Assembly (NCBI RefSeq): GCF_036370855.1
Contig: NC_088099.1
Span: forward strand, 90,955,820 to 91,019,819
Direction of reading: 5' to 3'
Length of the DNA stretch: 64,000 bases
DNA from: Dromaius novaehollandiae
Lineage: Eukaryota > Chordata > Aves > Casuariiformes > Dromaiidae
Below the pieces are notes generated by a model. It did not search any database. It had not been told where the DNA came from and was given only the letters and a program-made list of their open reading frames with translations. Below are positions 45,886 to 58,105 of this stretch, one piece after another (the first letter of the stretch is position 1; each line of letters opens with the position of its first letter). A program made the position numbers and the translations under genes.

Positions 45886-48436
45886 ATAAACTGCTGTGCT
45901 GGGATAGGAGATCACTAGATTACAAGATGGAAGGAGGCTGCTTTAGGATAATCTCTCTGTAGCTTCACACGCCCAGGTCCCTCATCAGAAGTGGCACACA
46001 TCTAGACCTCCCCACAAACACCTGCTCTTTTCTTGGAGAGGTTTTTACCTTGCCCATATTGCCTTTGCTTCAGCTATATCGGTGCAAGGGGACCGTGGGG
46101 CTACAGCAAATCCTGTGCTTTGTCTGTTCATGACAGGACACAGAAGAAGGGCTTGGAAAACTCTTTATAACTGCCACACGTTTAAAGAAAGCTGACTAAC
46201 AGCTAAGGCATTTTCTGTTGCATATTGCAGAGCAAAAGGGAGAAAAAGCCGCTCCTTGCTGCCCTGCTCCTAGTGCTGTAGTAGAGTCATCTTGTGTTTG
46301 CTCCCTGAAGTATGCGATGTCACAAAAATTAATCACTTTAGCAAAAAAAAAAAAAAGATTGCAGGGAAAAAGCAGCTTTGTAATATTATCCTGATTATAG
46401 CTATGGGTAACAGATTATCTGCTTTCTCTTCTGGGGGAAAAGACAGTTTGTCTTAAAAACTTACTCAAAAAGTTTTCCCATTTTTTGTGAGTTGTCTAAC
46501 AATAAAGAAAAGAAAAAAGCAACATCTGTGGACTTTTGCGCTTACTTATTTGTAGAATAACTTTCAAAGGATGATTCACATTTCAACATCCGGTTGTTTT
46601 TTTTAATTTGGACAATAACCCTTTTTAGGAATTATGACTACTGCATAAGAGAGTTGGTGGCAAAAACTGTCTAAGGGACTAAGCCAAAGTAATTGTTTAG
46701 GTTACATTCTTCCTCTCTACTGAACTGACCTTTCCTCAGACTCAGTGGGGCTGCCGCAGAGCTGCTGCTTGGGGGTGCTTGGACATGGTGACCCTTCGTT
46801 CTATTTTAAAGAGAATTACGATCGCCCACCAAAGACTAGGTCACTCTGGCTGAGAGGGAGCTACTAACCAACTACGCTCTAGACACTTAACGAACTTTGG
46901 AAATGAGCAGGATGTTCTGCCGATTTGGCCAGGCTCCAATACAACTGAAGTTCACAGCGTTTCTGAGTTTACCCAGCCCACATCATTGAAGGGCTTTTTC
47001 TACTGAAGTGATCTTACATTGCTTGTCCTTGGGAGGAATGGCATACAGGGGAGCTTCCCTCTCCACAAGTACTCTACAAGGCATAGAAATTCTTTTAAAA
47101 ATATGTATCTAATAAAGGGCAGTAGTAGAAACCCTAGTTACTGGCAATATTCAGGGTTATGGAACAACCCCCCCACCCCAGCTTTAGTTTCTTGACATTA
47201 AAAATTTATAGTGAAGCACCAGCCTTGTAACATCCATTGATTACTTCTTCTAATGCAAGAGAGAGGGCAGTTATGAACTTCTTCCGTGTTTTTAATTTAG
47301 ATTTAATGAAGGTAGACATTGCCAGATTGAAGAATGGCAACAGCTCGGTTTGTATTGGATCTCCTGGTCTGTGCTTAAGCGGCATTTGATGGCAGTTTTC
47401 CTAAGCTAAGCTGCAAAATATCTTTTTCTTCTCTCATCTTTCTAATAACTGAGTATAATCCAACTCTTGTGAAAGTTAGCCTGCAAATTACAAGGTAGCC
47501 AAAATTCCCGTTGGTGCCTATTTAAAGAGGGGGTTATTCTTTTTAAATAAATAAATAAATATAAATTTGGCCCCTTCTTATTACCAAGAAATAATACTTT
47601 TTTCCTCCCCTACCAATTCGAGGTTCAGCAAATCCTATAACAGGAGAATTCTACAAGCATTTCTAAAGCTATCACAGCACAATTTTATAACAGATATGCT
47701 GAAAACTTGTTATCCATTTTTTTACAAAACACTTCTAAAATAATAACACTTTATCTGAAGTCTTTGTGGTTAGTGAAGCACTAAAAACATGGGAAATATT
47801 AGGCTACTGACATACTTAGCATAGCACATGATTTATTTAACTAAAAGAAATACTTAAATTTCTAAAACACTGTCTTAAGAAAACAATAGCAAACAGAAGT
47901 TGTTTATATTCAGAAGACTAGAGCAATACATTTGTCAGGAAAGAAAACCCAAGACAAGGCAGGAACAAACAAACAAACCAAAAGAAAAAAGCTCAGCTAC
48001 CCAAATACGCTGTGGAAAATGGAAATGATTAAAAAAAAATCTCTGATCAAAAAAACATCTGCATGCTAATCCTGGTGTTTTCAAGTGGAACGACAGAGTA
48101 AGAGGAAAAAAACCACACACATTTAAAAAGAAATGTGAGAAGCAAACAAAAAAATAATTATGAATGGAAAAATACAATCAAGTTAAAAAAATACAGAGAA
48201 AGAAACAGATTGGAGCTGTGTGTTCTTTCCCAGTGGGCTGGCGTGACTGTACATTCAGCAGTGTGAATATTATAATTAAAGAATGCCAGCTCCAGCAAAA
48301 TGTTTTAAAACTCTCTTGTTAATAAATAGATAAACTGCTTAAAAATACTGACTATATAAGGGAAAGTGTTTGTGTCTCATGTACTCAATCTCTTTCATCT
48401 GGAATAGCACACTGAAATAGCAGATGTCTCTTCCAG
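45886..48436. other. Inferred intron DNA, no exon found
   Basis: AT-rich with A13 near 46344-46356, a (AAAT)4 tract at 47546-47561 and a C7 run near 47169. An A-rich stretch at 47990-48200 gives a minus-strand 80-codon Phe-rich frame that is compositional. Confidence 0.45.
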
Positions 48437-48475
48437 GCGGTGTTTGATAGCAGCACTGTTGATTCAGATACCAAG
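48437..48475 (+). other. Candidate 39-nt microexon
   Basis: A 39-base segment lies between TGTCTCTTCCAG and GTGATA and keeps frame (13 codons, AVFDSSTVDSDTK). It sits at the upstream edge of a CpG island. The acceptor tract is short and the donor is not optimal, so this may be chance; I know no protein with this peptide. Confidence 0.15.
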
Positions 48476-48479
48476 GTGA

Positions 48480-48860
48480 TAAGCAGGTCTGCGTGGAGGG
48501 TTCGGCGCGGCACCGGAGCTCCCAGAGCTCACTGGTACCGCTGCGAGGGGCCCGCACAACACCCGGCAGAGACGCCACCCCCGATGGCAGCCCCGGCAGC
48601 CCTGGCGGCTGCGGTCCGCCTGCCAGCGGGACGCGTTCGCGAGGGGCAGCACGGTGCCAGTGCGGTGGGGCGGCCGTCAGCCCCTTGGCCAGCACGGGGC
48701 CCTCCGCTGTGCCCTCAGCTGCGCAGCCAGGGAGGCCTGCCCTTGCAAGGGGTACAGCCAAAGCGTGCGGCTGGAAGGCAGCGAGCATCGCGGGGCACTT
48801 TGTGAGAGGGTCTGAGCAGCGTGGCAGTGAGAGAGCGAGGCAGCTCTCGAGGGCTGTGCA
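48480..48860. promoter_or_regulatory. Second CpG island
   Basis: About 380 bp with roughly 30 CpG dinucleotides, including GGTTCGGCGCGGCACCGG, GACGCGTTCGCGAGG and GGGGCGGCCGTCAG, set in AT-rich DNA. It may be an alternative promoter, an intragenic island or an enhancer-associated island. Long frames on both strands (149 codons minus, 126 plus) are Pro/Ala/Gly/Arg-rich and show no domain. No TATA or CCAAT box in usable position was seen, so direction is undetermined. Confidence 0.75.
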
Positions 48861-50675
48861 GCCTGAATGCTAGTTCAAGGCAAAGCTCTTGCATCGCCAG
48901 ACTGCCGAAAAAAAATCCACGCTGAATTACAATTAAATGTGCTGCTGCTTTTTAAAACAAGACAAAGCTATCAGAGTATTTGACAAAGAACAGTTTTGAT
49001 TTAAAAAAAAATTAAAATTAGCTCCGGTGGTCCCAAGTTAGGGCGGATGAGCCCAGTCTTGCACATACTTTTGCACGGATATATATCTTCAGGGACACTA
49101 ATAGTCTCAATTGCTCACATGTGTAGCCACTCATAGGATTTTGCTTATCATTCAGAAAGGTTTAAGGAAGATTTAATCAATTGTTACGATGCAGCTTGAA
49201 AACTACACCTTTCTAGGTCTCTTTAAGATATCTTTACATCACAGAAAACTTGAAGTTGTCTGAATTGTGAAAAATGGCAGCTGAAGAATAACCATTGATG
49301 CATATTTTCATCTTAAGCTCCTAGGAAAACATTTGTCATATGGAAAGCCACTCCGAGCTTGCTTTGTCTGCACCCAAAACTATCAGAAGAGCTAAGATTT
49401 TCATCAGGCTCTGTCTGTGAGGCTGCAATGCACTTTTTCTCCCCGCTATGGCCATGAGTCAGACAGTTTACCTGCGGTATCTCCACAAAGTGGAGGAAAA
49501 TTGTGATCATAAATCTCCAAAGTGAAAATAAATGCAACCTTTGGGATTGCAGGATTCCTTCCAAAATTTCCACCGCATTATGCAGTATCCCGTAATCTAA
49601 CAGTAAATGTCTTTTTCAGTTGCTAACGTGCTGCTCTACTTGTCTAGGTTTCCAGAGAGTCACCATGGCAGTCAGACTGTTAACCCAATCCCGAAGAGCA
49701 AACAACAGCACAAGCAGCAGTCAGGTTATGAATCCATAAACATTACCTCATCCATTTCAGGGAAATTTAAACTCACTTCCCTATTCATACGGTGCGATAT
49801 AAACGTCCAACTCCAATGCCAACGGTTTAGATGCTGAAAACATAAAACAAACTATAATGTAAACCATCTGGATTAATAAAACTTCCATACCCACAACCTT
49901 GTGACAGAACTGATTAGTTAATTTTGAGTCATTCAAAGGGAAAAAAACAAATACACTTCCCTCACTATCTCTGTTCTGTACGGAAATCCCACAAGAAAGC
50001 CTGAACTTTGCAATGTGGCAGAGGAGCAGGGATTTGCTCTGCTGGTTTGTGTAGCAAAATTATGCAGTCTGATATTCATCTAGACAAACAAAGTTTCACA
50101 CTTGACAACTAGGATTTGAAGAGAACCCTAGATTTCAATAAGGTAAATTGTGAACATTATTTGCTCTTTTAATTCTTTCATCCAATTGTTGCCTTTTCAT
50201 GGCATAGCAGTTTTATGTTTTGGAAGTTATTTACCTCTGCATCAAGGGTTAGTCTTTCCTCGTTCTCGAATCCAGTCATAACTACTTAGCTGCTGTTTCT
50301 GGCCGCACACTATTTTGTTTTAGGCTACTTAATTGGAAATTGTTAATTGGCCTTGGTGTCTTATGGCAGAGAAAATAATGATCTTAAACTGTATTAAGCT
50401 CCCATAAATATTTCACTTCATGCTAATTTCTGTGCTTCCAGCTGAGTTGTTTAAAGTGCTCATAGCCCTTTCTTTCCTCACAATTAAATGCATAACTGGA
50501 AAACAGTGCAATGATTAGCCATTTGTGTTAGCTGTCACATTTTCAAATGTACATCAGCGAGGGCAGTCCAGTTTTTTATTATTTAAGCCTGGCAGTCGTT
50601 TCGCTTCTGCCCTTAAATTATTTGCGAACTGCATGTCCCATCAAGGCACTGATTTTTATTTTTTTTCCCCTTTCT
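48861..50675. other. Inferred intron DNA between CpG islands
   Basis: No exon was identified. 50150-50560 is repeat-free and AT-rich and includes two TTAATTGG words 14 bp apart (50329 and 50343), a homeodomain-type pattern; it is a candidate conserved element flanking the third island. Confidence 0.45.
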
Positions 50676-50880
50676 TTAAGTGCCCGCGCAGCGAGCGCCA
50701 TCTCGGCCTCGCGGGCCGATCGCCAAGCGGGGGGCGCCCTCCCGTGGCTGCCGGCGGCAGCTCGCGCGCCCCGCGCCTCCCCCGCCGCCGCCACCGCCCC
50801 GCCCCGCGCAGCGCAGCGCCCCGCGCAGCAAACCCCGCGCGGACTCTGCCCTGGGCTCAGGCACAGCCGTACCTGAGTAG
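50676..50880. promoter_or_regulatory. Third CpG island
   Basis: About 200 bp, more GC-rich than island two, with CGCCGCCGCCACCGCCCCGC and GCGCAGCGCAGCGCCCCGCG. CCCCGCCCCGCG contains an Sp1-type GC box (reverse orientation). It is bounded sharply by T-rich DNA upstream and an A20 run downstream. Direction of any transcription is unclear. Reading frames are low-complexity (poly-Pro or poly-Gly). Confidence 0.75.
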
Positions 50881-50904
50881 AATTAAAACGACAAGCAGCT
50901 ATTT

Positions 50905-50924
50905 AAAAAAAAAAAAAAAAAAAA
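50905..50924 (+). repeat. A20 homopolymer
   Basis: Twenty consecutive A immediately downstream of the third CpG island. No retroposon body is recognisable before it. Confidence 0.97.
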
Positions 50925-52666
50925 GCACACAAAAAGCAACCCCCATTTTCCGCTATTTTTTGCAGAGGCCGGTTTCGCAAGGTTTTCTTCTGGAGCAATA
51001 CGGAGAGAGGGACAGGCTCCTCCAGAGTGATTTATTTAGACTTTGGTGGCCCGATTCGTATTCCTGGGCATCTCTCTTCCATCTTTGCAGATGGAGGATA
51101 TATCAAGTTTGCCTATAAAGGCACAAAGACCCCCCTTCTCGCCTGTTTTTTGCTTAGGTATTTGCTCCTCCCATGCACGCTGTTATTAGGAAGCAATGCA
51201 AAAGGCAGGAGGGCCGAGCGTCTGCCGTGAGAGCAATGCATGACTCCAACATCGCCACCACAGGGGAGCAGCGGGGTAAGGGAAGGTGTGCAATGGGGAG
51301 GGCTCCTGAAGGAGGTGGGGGTACTGATCAGATCCCCAGGTTGTCACCTGGAGGGACGCCAGGTAACAAGGGAGGAAGGGTTGTTCCTCATTTCCAGCCT
51401 GGACTCACCCAGGCACAGGAGAGGCAGGGAGGCCAAGGGCTGGGTGGACCTTTGGTGTCACCCACTGGGGCTGCCCATGTGACGTGTTGTGTCACAGCAA
51501 TGGTAGGGCCAAGTCCCTTAGCAGAGGAGGAGGGAGTGCCTTGACGGAGGACTGCGCTGTCCTGCCAGGCAGATAAATGCTGTAAGCCAGGGAAGGGAGT
51601 AGCGGACTAAAAACACAAAATCATGTCACTGAGCCTTCACAAAGGAGGCATTTGGCCGCTATGGTCAGATGAGCACCACAGAAATGGTTTAAAAGGTTCC
51701 TTCCCCGATGGTACATTACCGCACTGCTACTCGCAGTCAGTACTGACCGTGTACAACACGCATGTTCAGTGCGGATTCAGCAGGACCAGCTCAAACCAGC
51801 TTCCACTGAGGTTCAAGCTAAGCATGCAGACTTTGTGCTAGGGTGGATGAGGAGCGCACCCACGCAGAACTCGGCGATTAGGCGCAGAAGCACTGACTTC
51901 CAACCGAGGTGCCATAATTGCCCATAGGTTCTGAGCCTTGAAGAGAAATCTCTTATCATCTGGCTCTAGCCCTTATCTTAGAGTCGCCTCAGTGAACCCT
52001 GAAGCCTGTGTGTTAGATCAGCCTACTCCCTCCGCGTGCTGCGTAAGGCAGGTTTGGGCTCCTGTCCACCAGCCCTACCAGCAATGCGCAGGCACACAGA
52101 ATGAATGGTCTTTCCGGCAAAGCAGAAAACTTCACTGAGGCAGCAAGCACAAGAAGCCATGAGGGCGGATGGTGTCAACTCTTGCTCCAAGCTTTTCAGC
52201 ATCCTTCTTTCAATGCCTACAATAAGGCAGCATGCTTTTATCTGGGCACAGGGCAGCTGCTGCTGGCAGCTCCGGTTTATGCCCAGCTAGCGTCATTTCA
52301 AAATCCCAGATCCTGAAACACACGTGAAAAAGCTCACTGATTTTCCCTCTAGCCTCCCATCCTTTCCTTACTTTTTATTAGCGCCAGTCAGAGTGCTGAT
52401 GGAGCGCTGCATCACGTTATGCCTGCGTCACTATCGTAGTGCGGTAATAAGGATGCCATTTTGCCCATCTTTTTCTCTGAGGCAGTTCTTTTAATGGGTT
52501 GGTAAAACACTCCTGCAGTTCAGTTGCATTAACAGGGACTGCAGATAGGTTACCAGTTTAATGAATGAAAAATGAAATACCAAAAACCCACAACCTCCAG
52601 CCAGTTAGGTCTCAAATATCAATCTTTGGCCTTAAATAATTCTGCTATTGTTATGCTCTTTCCTAC
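50925..52666. other. Flank of third island, possible alternative exon
   Basis: A segment at 51091-51157 is preceded by a good acceptor (CTCTTCCATCTTTGCAG) and followed by TAG/GTATTT; it starts with ATG and is open for 22 codons (MEDISSLPIKAQ at its start). CCTATAAAGG at 51112-51121 inside it is a TATA-like word. None of this is decisive and no product is recognised. The rest is moderately GC-rich and unassigned. Confidence 0.3.
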
Positions 52667-52712
52667 AGCCAGATCCTGTTTGCATTAGTGCAGATTGGCA
52701 CCATTCCTCTAA
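52667..52712. repeat. Palindromic repeat relic
   Basis: AGCCAGATCCTGTTTGCATT, AGTGCAGATTGGCACC and ATTCCTCT follow the order of a recalled sauropsid repeat (GCCAGATCCTC.GCTGGTGTAAATTGGCATCATTCC). Only one half is present. Confidence 0.45.
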
Positions 52713-55218
52713 CATAAATCTGTCTTTGCACAGCCCTGGAAAGTTTATCCCAGAATAGGTGAATTCTCAGATTGTGCAGAGCTTTCCAAGCAGTTTTTAT
52801 ATCACTCTCTCTGCAAAGAGTGTAAGTCATGACTTGATCTAAAATGTCCTTTATCGCCCCAGTGAATTCCTGCTGTGTTTAGCAGCTGCCACAACTTAAA
52901 ATAGCCTTCAGACTACTCTAAATATTGCTGGATTTCCTTGGAACATAATGCTTGAAGGAATCATTTGGGGCATTGAGTCCAGTTCTCCCATATTGACAAG
53001 TCTCCACATAATAGACAGAATAGACATCTAGCTTGCAGGTGGCCACAGCACGCTTCACCCTTCACCACATCCTCTTCCCCACCTGAGACCTGAGGTGCAA
53101 CATGCAGAAGCAGCATAAAAATGACAAAACATTGCAATAAGGGAAAGGAAGAGATCAAGAGTATGATCTGGCGGAAGCCGACTGAGGACTAGTAGTATAT
53201 AAACAAGGCTTACAGCCACCTTTAACCCTGCCTTCACTCCCTGAGCTGCTCTTAAGCCACAGCTTGGAATGAATCACGCTCCCCTGTGTTTCTTTTGTGC
53301 AATGTTAATTTGGTGATCCTTTCTAGAAGTATAAAGCATTGGCGGAAAGATTTGTGGCACTCATTTTAAAGTCCAAATGCCTTCCAACTGTGTAGGAGTT
53401 TGTACCATATTGTTTCTGCTGGATGGTGTAACGTTATCCTGATGGGCTGAGAGATACCTGACATAATAGTCTCATTTGATACTGGCTTAAAGCAAGATCT
53501 TGCTCACTGTGCTTATGTACTGCCCCAAGTTTTATGTCCCTGTCAATAAATCCCCATATAAAATACAGGCTTTTATGACACATTAATATTGTTCCTCTAA
53601 GAAAGAAAAAGGTTATATCTTTTTAGTACATGAAAATAACAACCAAGAAATGTATTCTCTTAAATTGGACCAATATTTTTCCTACTTTCTTATTACATTT
53701 CTACTAAAAAGAAATCAAAAAAACAAAAGCCATGAACAAAGTTAATATCTTGGTTGCTATTTTAGGGCCCACTAAAAAGGATTCTGATCCTGTCAATTAC
53801 TTTGGTTTCTTTTAATGAATAATTAAAATGCTGAATGTGGAATATACTCAGAATGATTACCAGGAGCTTGAATTTTACTTGCCATCCCCCCAGCTCTTCC
53901 ATTGCTTATTAGCTAGGCCAACAATGACATATTATTGCTCACCTAAGAAACTTCTATGCAGACACTGGATGCAGTGGCAGGGTATCATGTTTCCAGAGAA
54001 AGAGAGTGACTGAGCCCTTTCCTGCTGAGGAATAGTCCAAAAGCAATAATAATTCCCTCTTTTTGAAAGCCTAGCTGTTTTCAGGAGTCTGGAAAAGTCT
54101 AGCTATGCTGTCATTTTCCAGTTTTGTACTGTAGTTGAGTCAAAAGAGGCATATCTAAATACTGTATATGTTTAAGAGCACTAACAGGAATTATGTCCAA
54201 AAAATAATCACATCAGGATACAGGCAGCTGTAGAATAGTGATAACAAGGAAATGATATTAAAATCTTTTCATTTATGAAATACAGCAACCAGAAATTCTT
54301 AGGGAAATATTCAAAAACATCTGTTAATACTTTTGACGTGCAGGAATCTTGTCCCAGCTCCCTTTCCCTCCTGCCCCTCACACACATGCAGTATGTTGTA
54401 AGGTTGCAAGTGTGAAAAAGTGTGCATACAGAGATAAATGCCAGGAATACAGGGGCACTTGACTTGTCATTTTTCCTGATATGCATAATTATTTCTTATG
54501 GTTGAACATCATAATTCTCCCATTATCATGGAATGAGTTGGGCAGTAGATTTTGCACCTGGCGTGTTACTATTTGCCCTGAAATCTTGTAAAGATAATTG
54601 AAGTGAGAACAGTCACTTTAGATAGATCACAGGCACCTATTTTTTCCCTGTAATTTGAATTTAGTTTATGTCCTTGATACTACATTACACCGAATGCTCT
54701 CCTTCTTATACACCTCTTAATATAGCCACATACTCACAGTCTCCATTCATTCAAACAAAAACTTGTAACAAATCTATTTTATATAAGAATATGAATCATT
54801 TCTGATTTATTGACTTCTTTAATAAAGCAAAATATCTTCTACTGCGTCCAAGGGTTGGTTTGCTGGGGGGAAGGGAGGCTGGTGGGGTTTTATTTAGAAT
54901 ATTCTGAGAAGTATATAATGGTTCACATGTTTTATGGGCTTGACTTGTCTTGCATATTTGTGCAATGCTGTAGGATAAGCAGAGACAAGCACTGTTTGTC
55001 AGATATCTGTGATCTATCAGTTCTCATTCTTATTCCTCTCACTGTTGTTATTCCTGCTACCTTCCACTCTATGTTATGGCTGTTTTGTGGCACACCCCAT
55101 AACACAAAGCTGTATGGCCCAGTCCCAAAAGGTATGAGTATGGATGAGAGGAAATATTTTTTTGTGTAACAGGAACATGTACTGCAGGTAGCACTGCAAC
55201 ACACAGCATTGCCGAGCC
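52713..55218. other. Inferred intron DNA with a long repeat-free AT-rich stretch
   Basis: 53280-53830 is AT-rich, lacks any recognisable repeat and contains SOX-like GAACAAAG (53734-53741) and several TTAATAT/TAAT words; it is a candidate conserved non-coding element. No exon was recognised in this interval. Confidence 0.45.
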
Positions 55219-55270
55219 CAACTTTTGTAACTTCCAAAAAGGAACTGGACACGTGTATGGACAAAACCAG
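55219..55270 (+). mobile_element. Possible CR1 3'-region scrap
   Basis: ACTTTTGTAACTTCCAAAAA followed by GGAACTGGACACGTGTATGG resembles the CR1 ORF2 terminus (family nucleotides ..TTCAAGAAGGAACTGGACAAG.TTATGG). Only about 50 bases match and the flanks do not continue the similarity. Confidence 0.35.
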
Positions 55271-58005
55271 GTTACTGTGAATGAGAACAGTTCAAGCTCC
55301 CCAAAAATGTTTTTGGAAGAGGCATAATACATCAGGTTTTCAAAGTCCAAAGCAATCTTTAACTCTGTGGATTAGGATCCCCACATGGAAAGCAGATTAT
55401 CCCTACATCTGCCTACTCCTGAGATCTTTGACCATTCTTCTAATGCATCAGACACTGGCCACAGTCAAAGACATGATACCAGACTACACCAGCCAGGTGT
55501 TTGTTCTCATACAGCAAAATGGCTTTAATCTTATTTTCCATATAGTTTTACAATGCCCATCGTCAGGAGTCCAAATTCTGACTCAGGTTGAACTCTGCTG
55601 TAATAAAATAGCTGTGGCCTGGAAGTGTTATGATGCCTAACTTTGTAATGCACCAGCTACAAGAGACAGGAGAGCACAGTAGCAAATGCCACTGCACAGT
55701 ATGCTTTCCAGGTACTTGGAGGCGTTATGCTCTACAAAAGCATGATGTTATCAAGCACTTGGGTGATTCAGCTTCTCCCCATCCTTAATACAGTTCTACC
55801 TTGTAAGAGGTATAATTGAGCTCTTTACTTTTTTTCTGTTCTTTCCAGATTTTTTTTCTGTGTTTTTGTAAAGTCAAACAAATAGGAAAATTAATGACAG
55901 CACATGAGTGCACCAAAGAATAATGCTACTTAAGGACTGCTGTGCCCTTGGCTCCAATTAACCTTAGTGTTCTTTATAAGTTGCAGCCAGCTGCATCAAT
56001 CACAGTTACTTCAGTTGGGGAAAAAATCCATCATTATTGCAGCCACATACAGATATATACATTATTTTCCTGGAGCATCATAATCCTCCACTTACCAAAG
56101 AGGGCCTGTGATAGCTGGGAGGAGATGAAACTCAATTTTCCTTCACATCTGCTTGATTCTTTGGTATAATCAGCACCGCATGCACCAGGCAAGGTCACAA
56201 ACTATGGCAATGTTCATCACAACATGCAATCTCCCCATTCTAGTGCCATTAACTGCTCAGCAACCTTTCCTTCTCCATCCCACTGTTTTTAATCTGCTAG
56301 AGCACTTCAGAACAGGAACGAGAGGCCTCAGCTTGCAGACCCGTTTCCAAGATCACTGTCACAGACCACACTTTGAGAAGGCATCAGCAGTGAACCACTA
56401 TCCCATTTGTTTCAGTGGAATAAGAAAATGGAGATCACAGCAGGATTTAATTTCAGGTTTTCTGGCCAGCACCTGCATCTAGGAAGGGACTCTGATGCCA
56501 CTAGCATTACAGGATAGCAGTATCACTGCTGAGTAACTTCCTGACAGTTTGTAGAGACCTGTAGTTGTTCTAAAGACAATGGGACTAAAAGCATTGTTTA
56601 TTTTCTTTTGTTTTTTTAAAAGGGTAGAGAGTCATTGGTGCCACTGTCCTCTGTTATGAAGGCAGCTATTTAAGGAAGGATATGGTCAACCATATACTGT
56701 GATTTTCTGAAAGCCCACTTGGTTACCTGCATAGTTTTGGCTGAATTTTCGTTCAAAGCCCACAATTTGCTTGAAGCGGAAATCAAAGCAGACCACACAT
56801 CACTCGAGACAAGGATGGAAGGTGGTGGTGAAGCTCACCTCATTATTTCACACAGCTCTGCAGTTGCTTCCTTCCTAAAACCTTTCCTGAGCTCCCTCTC
56901 CGCAGACCCGATGGGCCAGGCGTACGCCGCACCGCTTTCCTGACCGCCAGAGCGCCTCTCTCCCTAATACTCTTTAGGCTTCTCTTCCACACAGCGCTCT
57001 GGCCTCCCAGCTCACCAGGCAGCACTGCAGCACTGGGTTGCCACACCATGCCAGAGTAAAGGTTTAGCCACGCGTGAAGCTTGGAGCACTCTAACATTAG
57101 CCACTTATTTGGAAATTGCCCTTAGCTCAAACGGGGTGAGGTAAAGGCAGGTAGAAGTATTATGAAATACAAACTACACAGATAGGCCATGGGTGTCAAG
57201 AAGCTTTTTACTAAAATAACCAAGTATAAATCTTCCCAGTAGCAACATCAGCTCTAAATAACTCCCACTGCATGCACCCGGCTGACAAGCTGACAGATAC
57301 TTCACAGCCCTCTGGCTCAGGATTCGGTTCTTACGCAAACCTATGTCTTTAGATTGCATTAATACAAGAGGATACGGGTTTTTTGTAGAACCAGATGCAT
57401 CTTTTGGCAGGAGGGCTGTGTGTATGTGTGGAGGGCAGCATATTCAGATTCAAATTCTACTCTCCTTTCCCTTTCCCTGCAAGGGGATTTGTTTACTCAA
57501 GGAAGACACTGATATTATTATAGTATTGCTTGCTCTTCCCAGTTCCAGAAATCCTATTGTACCTTGGGAATGGCAAGGTGCATCACCTCACTACTGATCT
57601 GCCAACCCATTTTAAGGCAAAATTTTCTTTCCCATTTGCAAAAAAATGTTCCATTCTCAGTACAAAGCTGCTTCCCACGTGGAGCCCTCCCTCCCTTACA
57701 GATAGGTAGCTGGAGAAAAACTAAGGCTGCCCTGAATTTGTGGAACAATCAGAAGAGTTCATTCACAGTCTTGATTACCAAACTCAAACACAAAATGCAT
57801 GTTTGGAAGAAATAACTAAAATAAACTTGCTGGAAACATAAGACCATTCATTTCAATGAGTCAGGGAGAAGATGCAGAAATGCATTTCTCACCTGTAATA
57901 CCTACTGTTTTTATGTGCACTGAAAATGTACTTCTACCAGCATGATGCCAGCCCACAATTTCTTAGATAAAGATCAACATTTTCCCTGTTATGCTCTGTT
58001 TCTTA
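55271..58005. other. Inferred intron DNA, no exon found
   Basis: No exon was identified. A short CpG-containing patch at 56890-56960 (GGCGTACGCCGCACCG) is too small for an island. Frames at 55281-55640 and 56153-56482 are unrecognised. Confidence 0.45.
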
Positions 58006-58105
58006 GGCCTCGATTCAGCAAAGTGGTCAAGTACATCTTCATCTGCTAGCAGGCTTCAGTAGAACTACACAGTTTGAAAGTTAAGTGCTCTACTAAATTG
58101 GGTCT
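58006..58105. repeat. Palindromic MITE-like repeat relic
   Basis: Left end GGCCTCGATTCAGCAAAGTG and GTCAAGTACATC; right end AGTTTGAAAGTTAAGTGCTC and TACTAAATTGGGTCT. The ends are imperfect reverse complements with a GGCTTCAGTAG centre. This is the best example here of the sauropsid repeat running GCCTCGATTCAGCAAAGCAC..GTGCTTTGCTGAATC. Non-coding. Confidence 0.6.

Noticed and set aside
48339-48788. 149-codon minus-strand open frame over the second CpG island
   Set aside because: Compositional frame with no domain; the plus-strand frames over the same DNA are equally long.
50525-51118. 197-codon plus-strand open frame over the third CpG island
   Set aside because: Runs through an A20 tract giving a Lys run and through low-complexity Arg/Pro sequence; no family match.
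52950-53005. GGGGCATTGAGTCCAGTTCTCC resembles a piece of CR1 3' region
   Set aside because: Only about 20 matching bases and no extension on either side.
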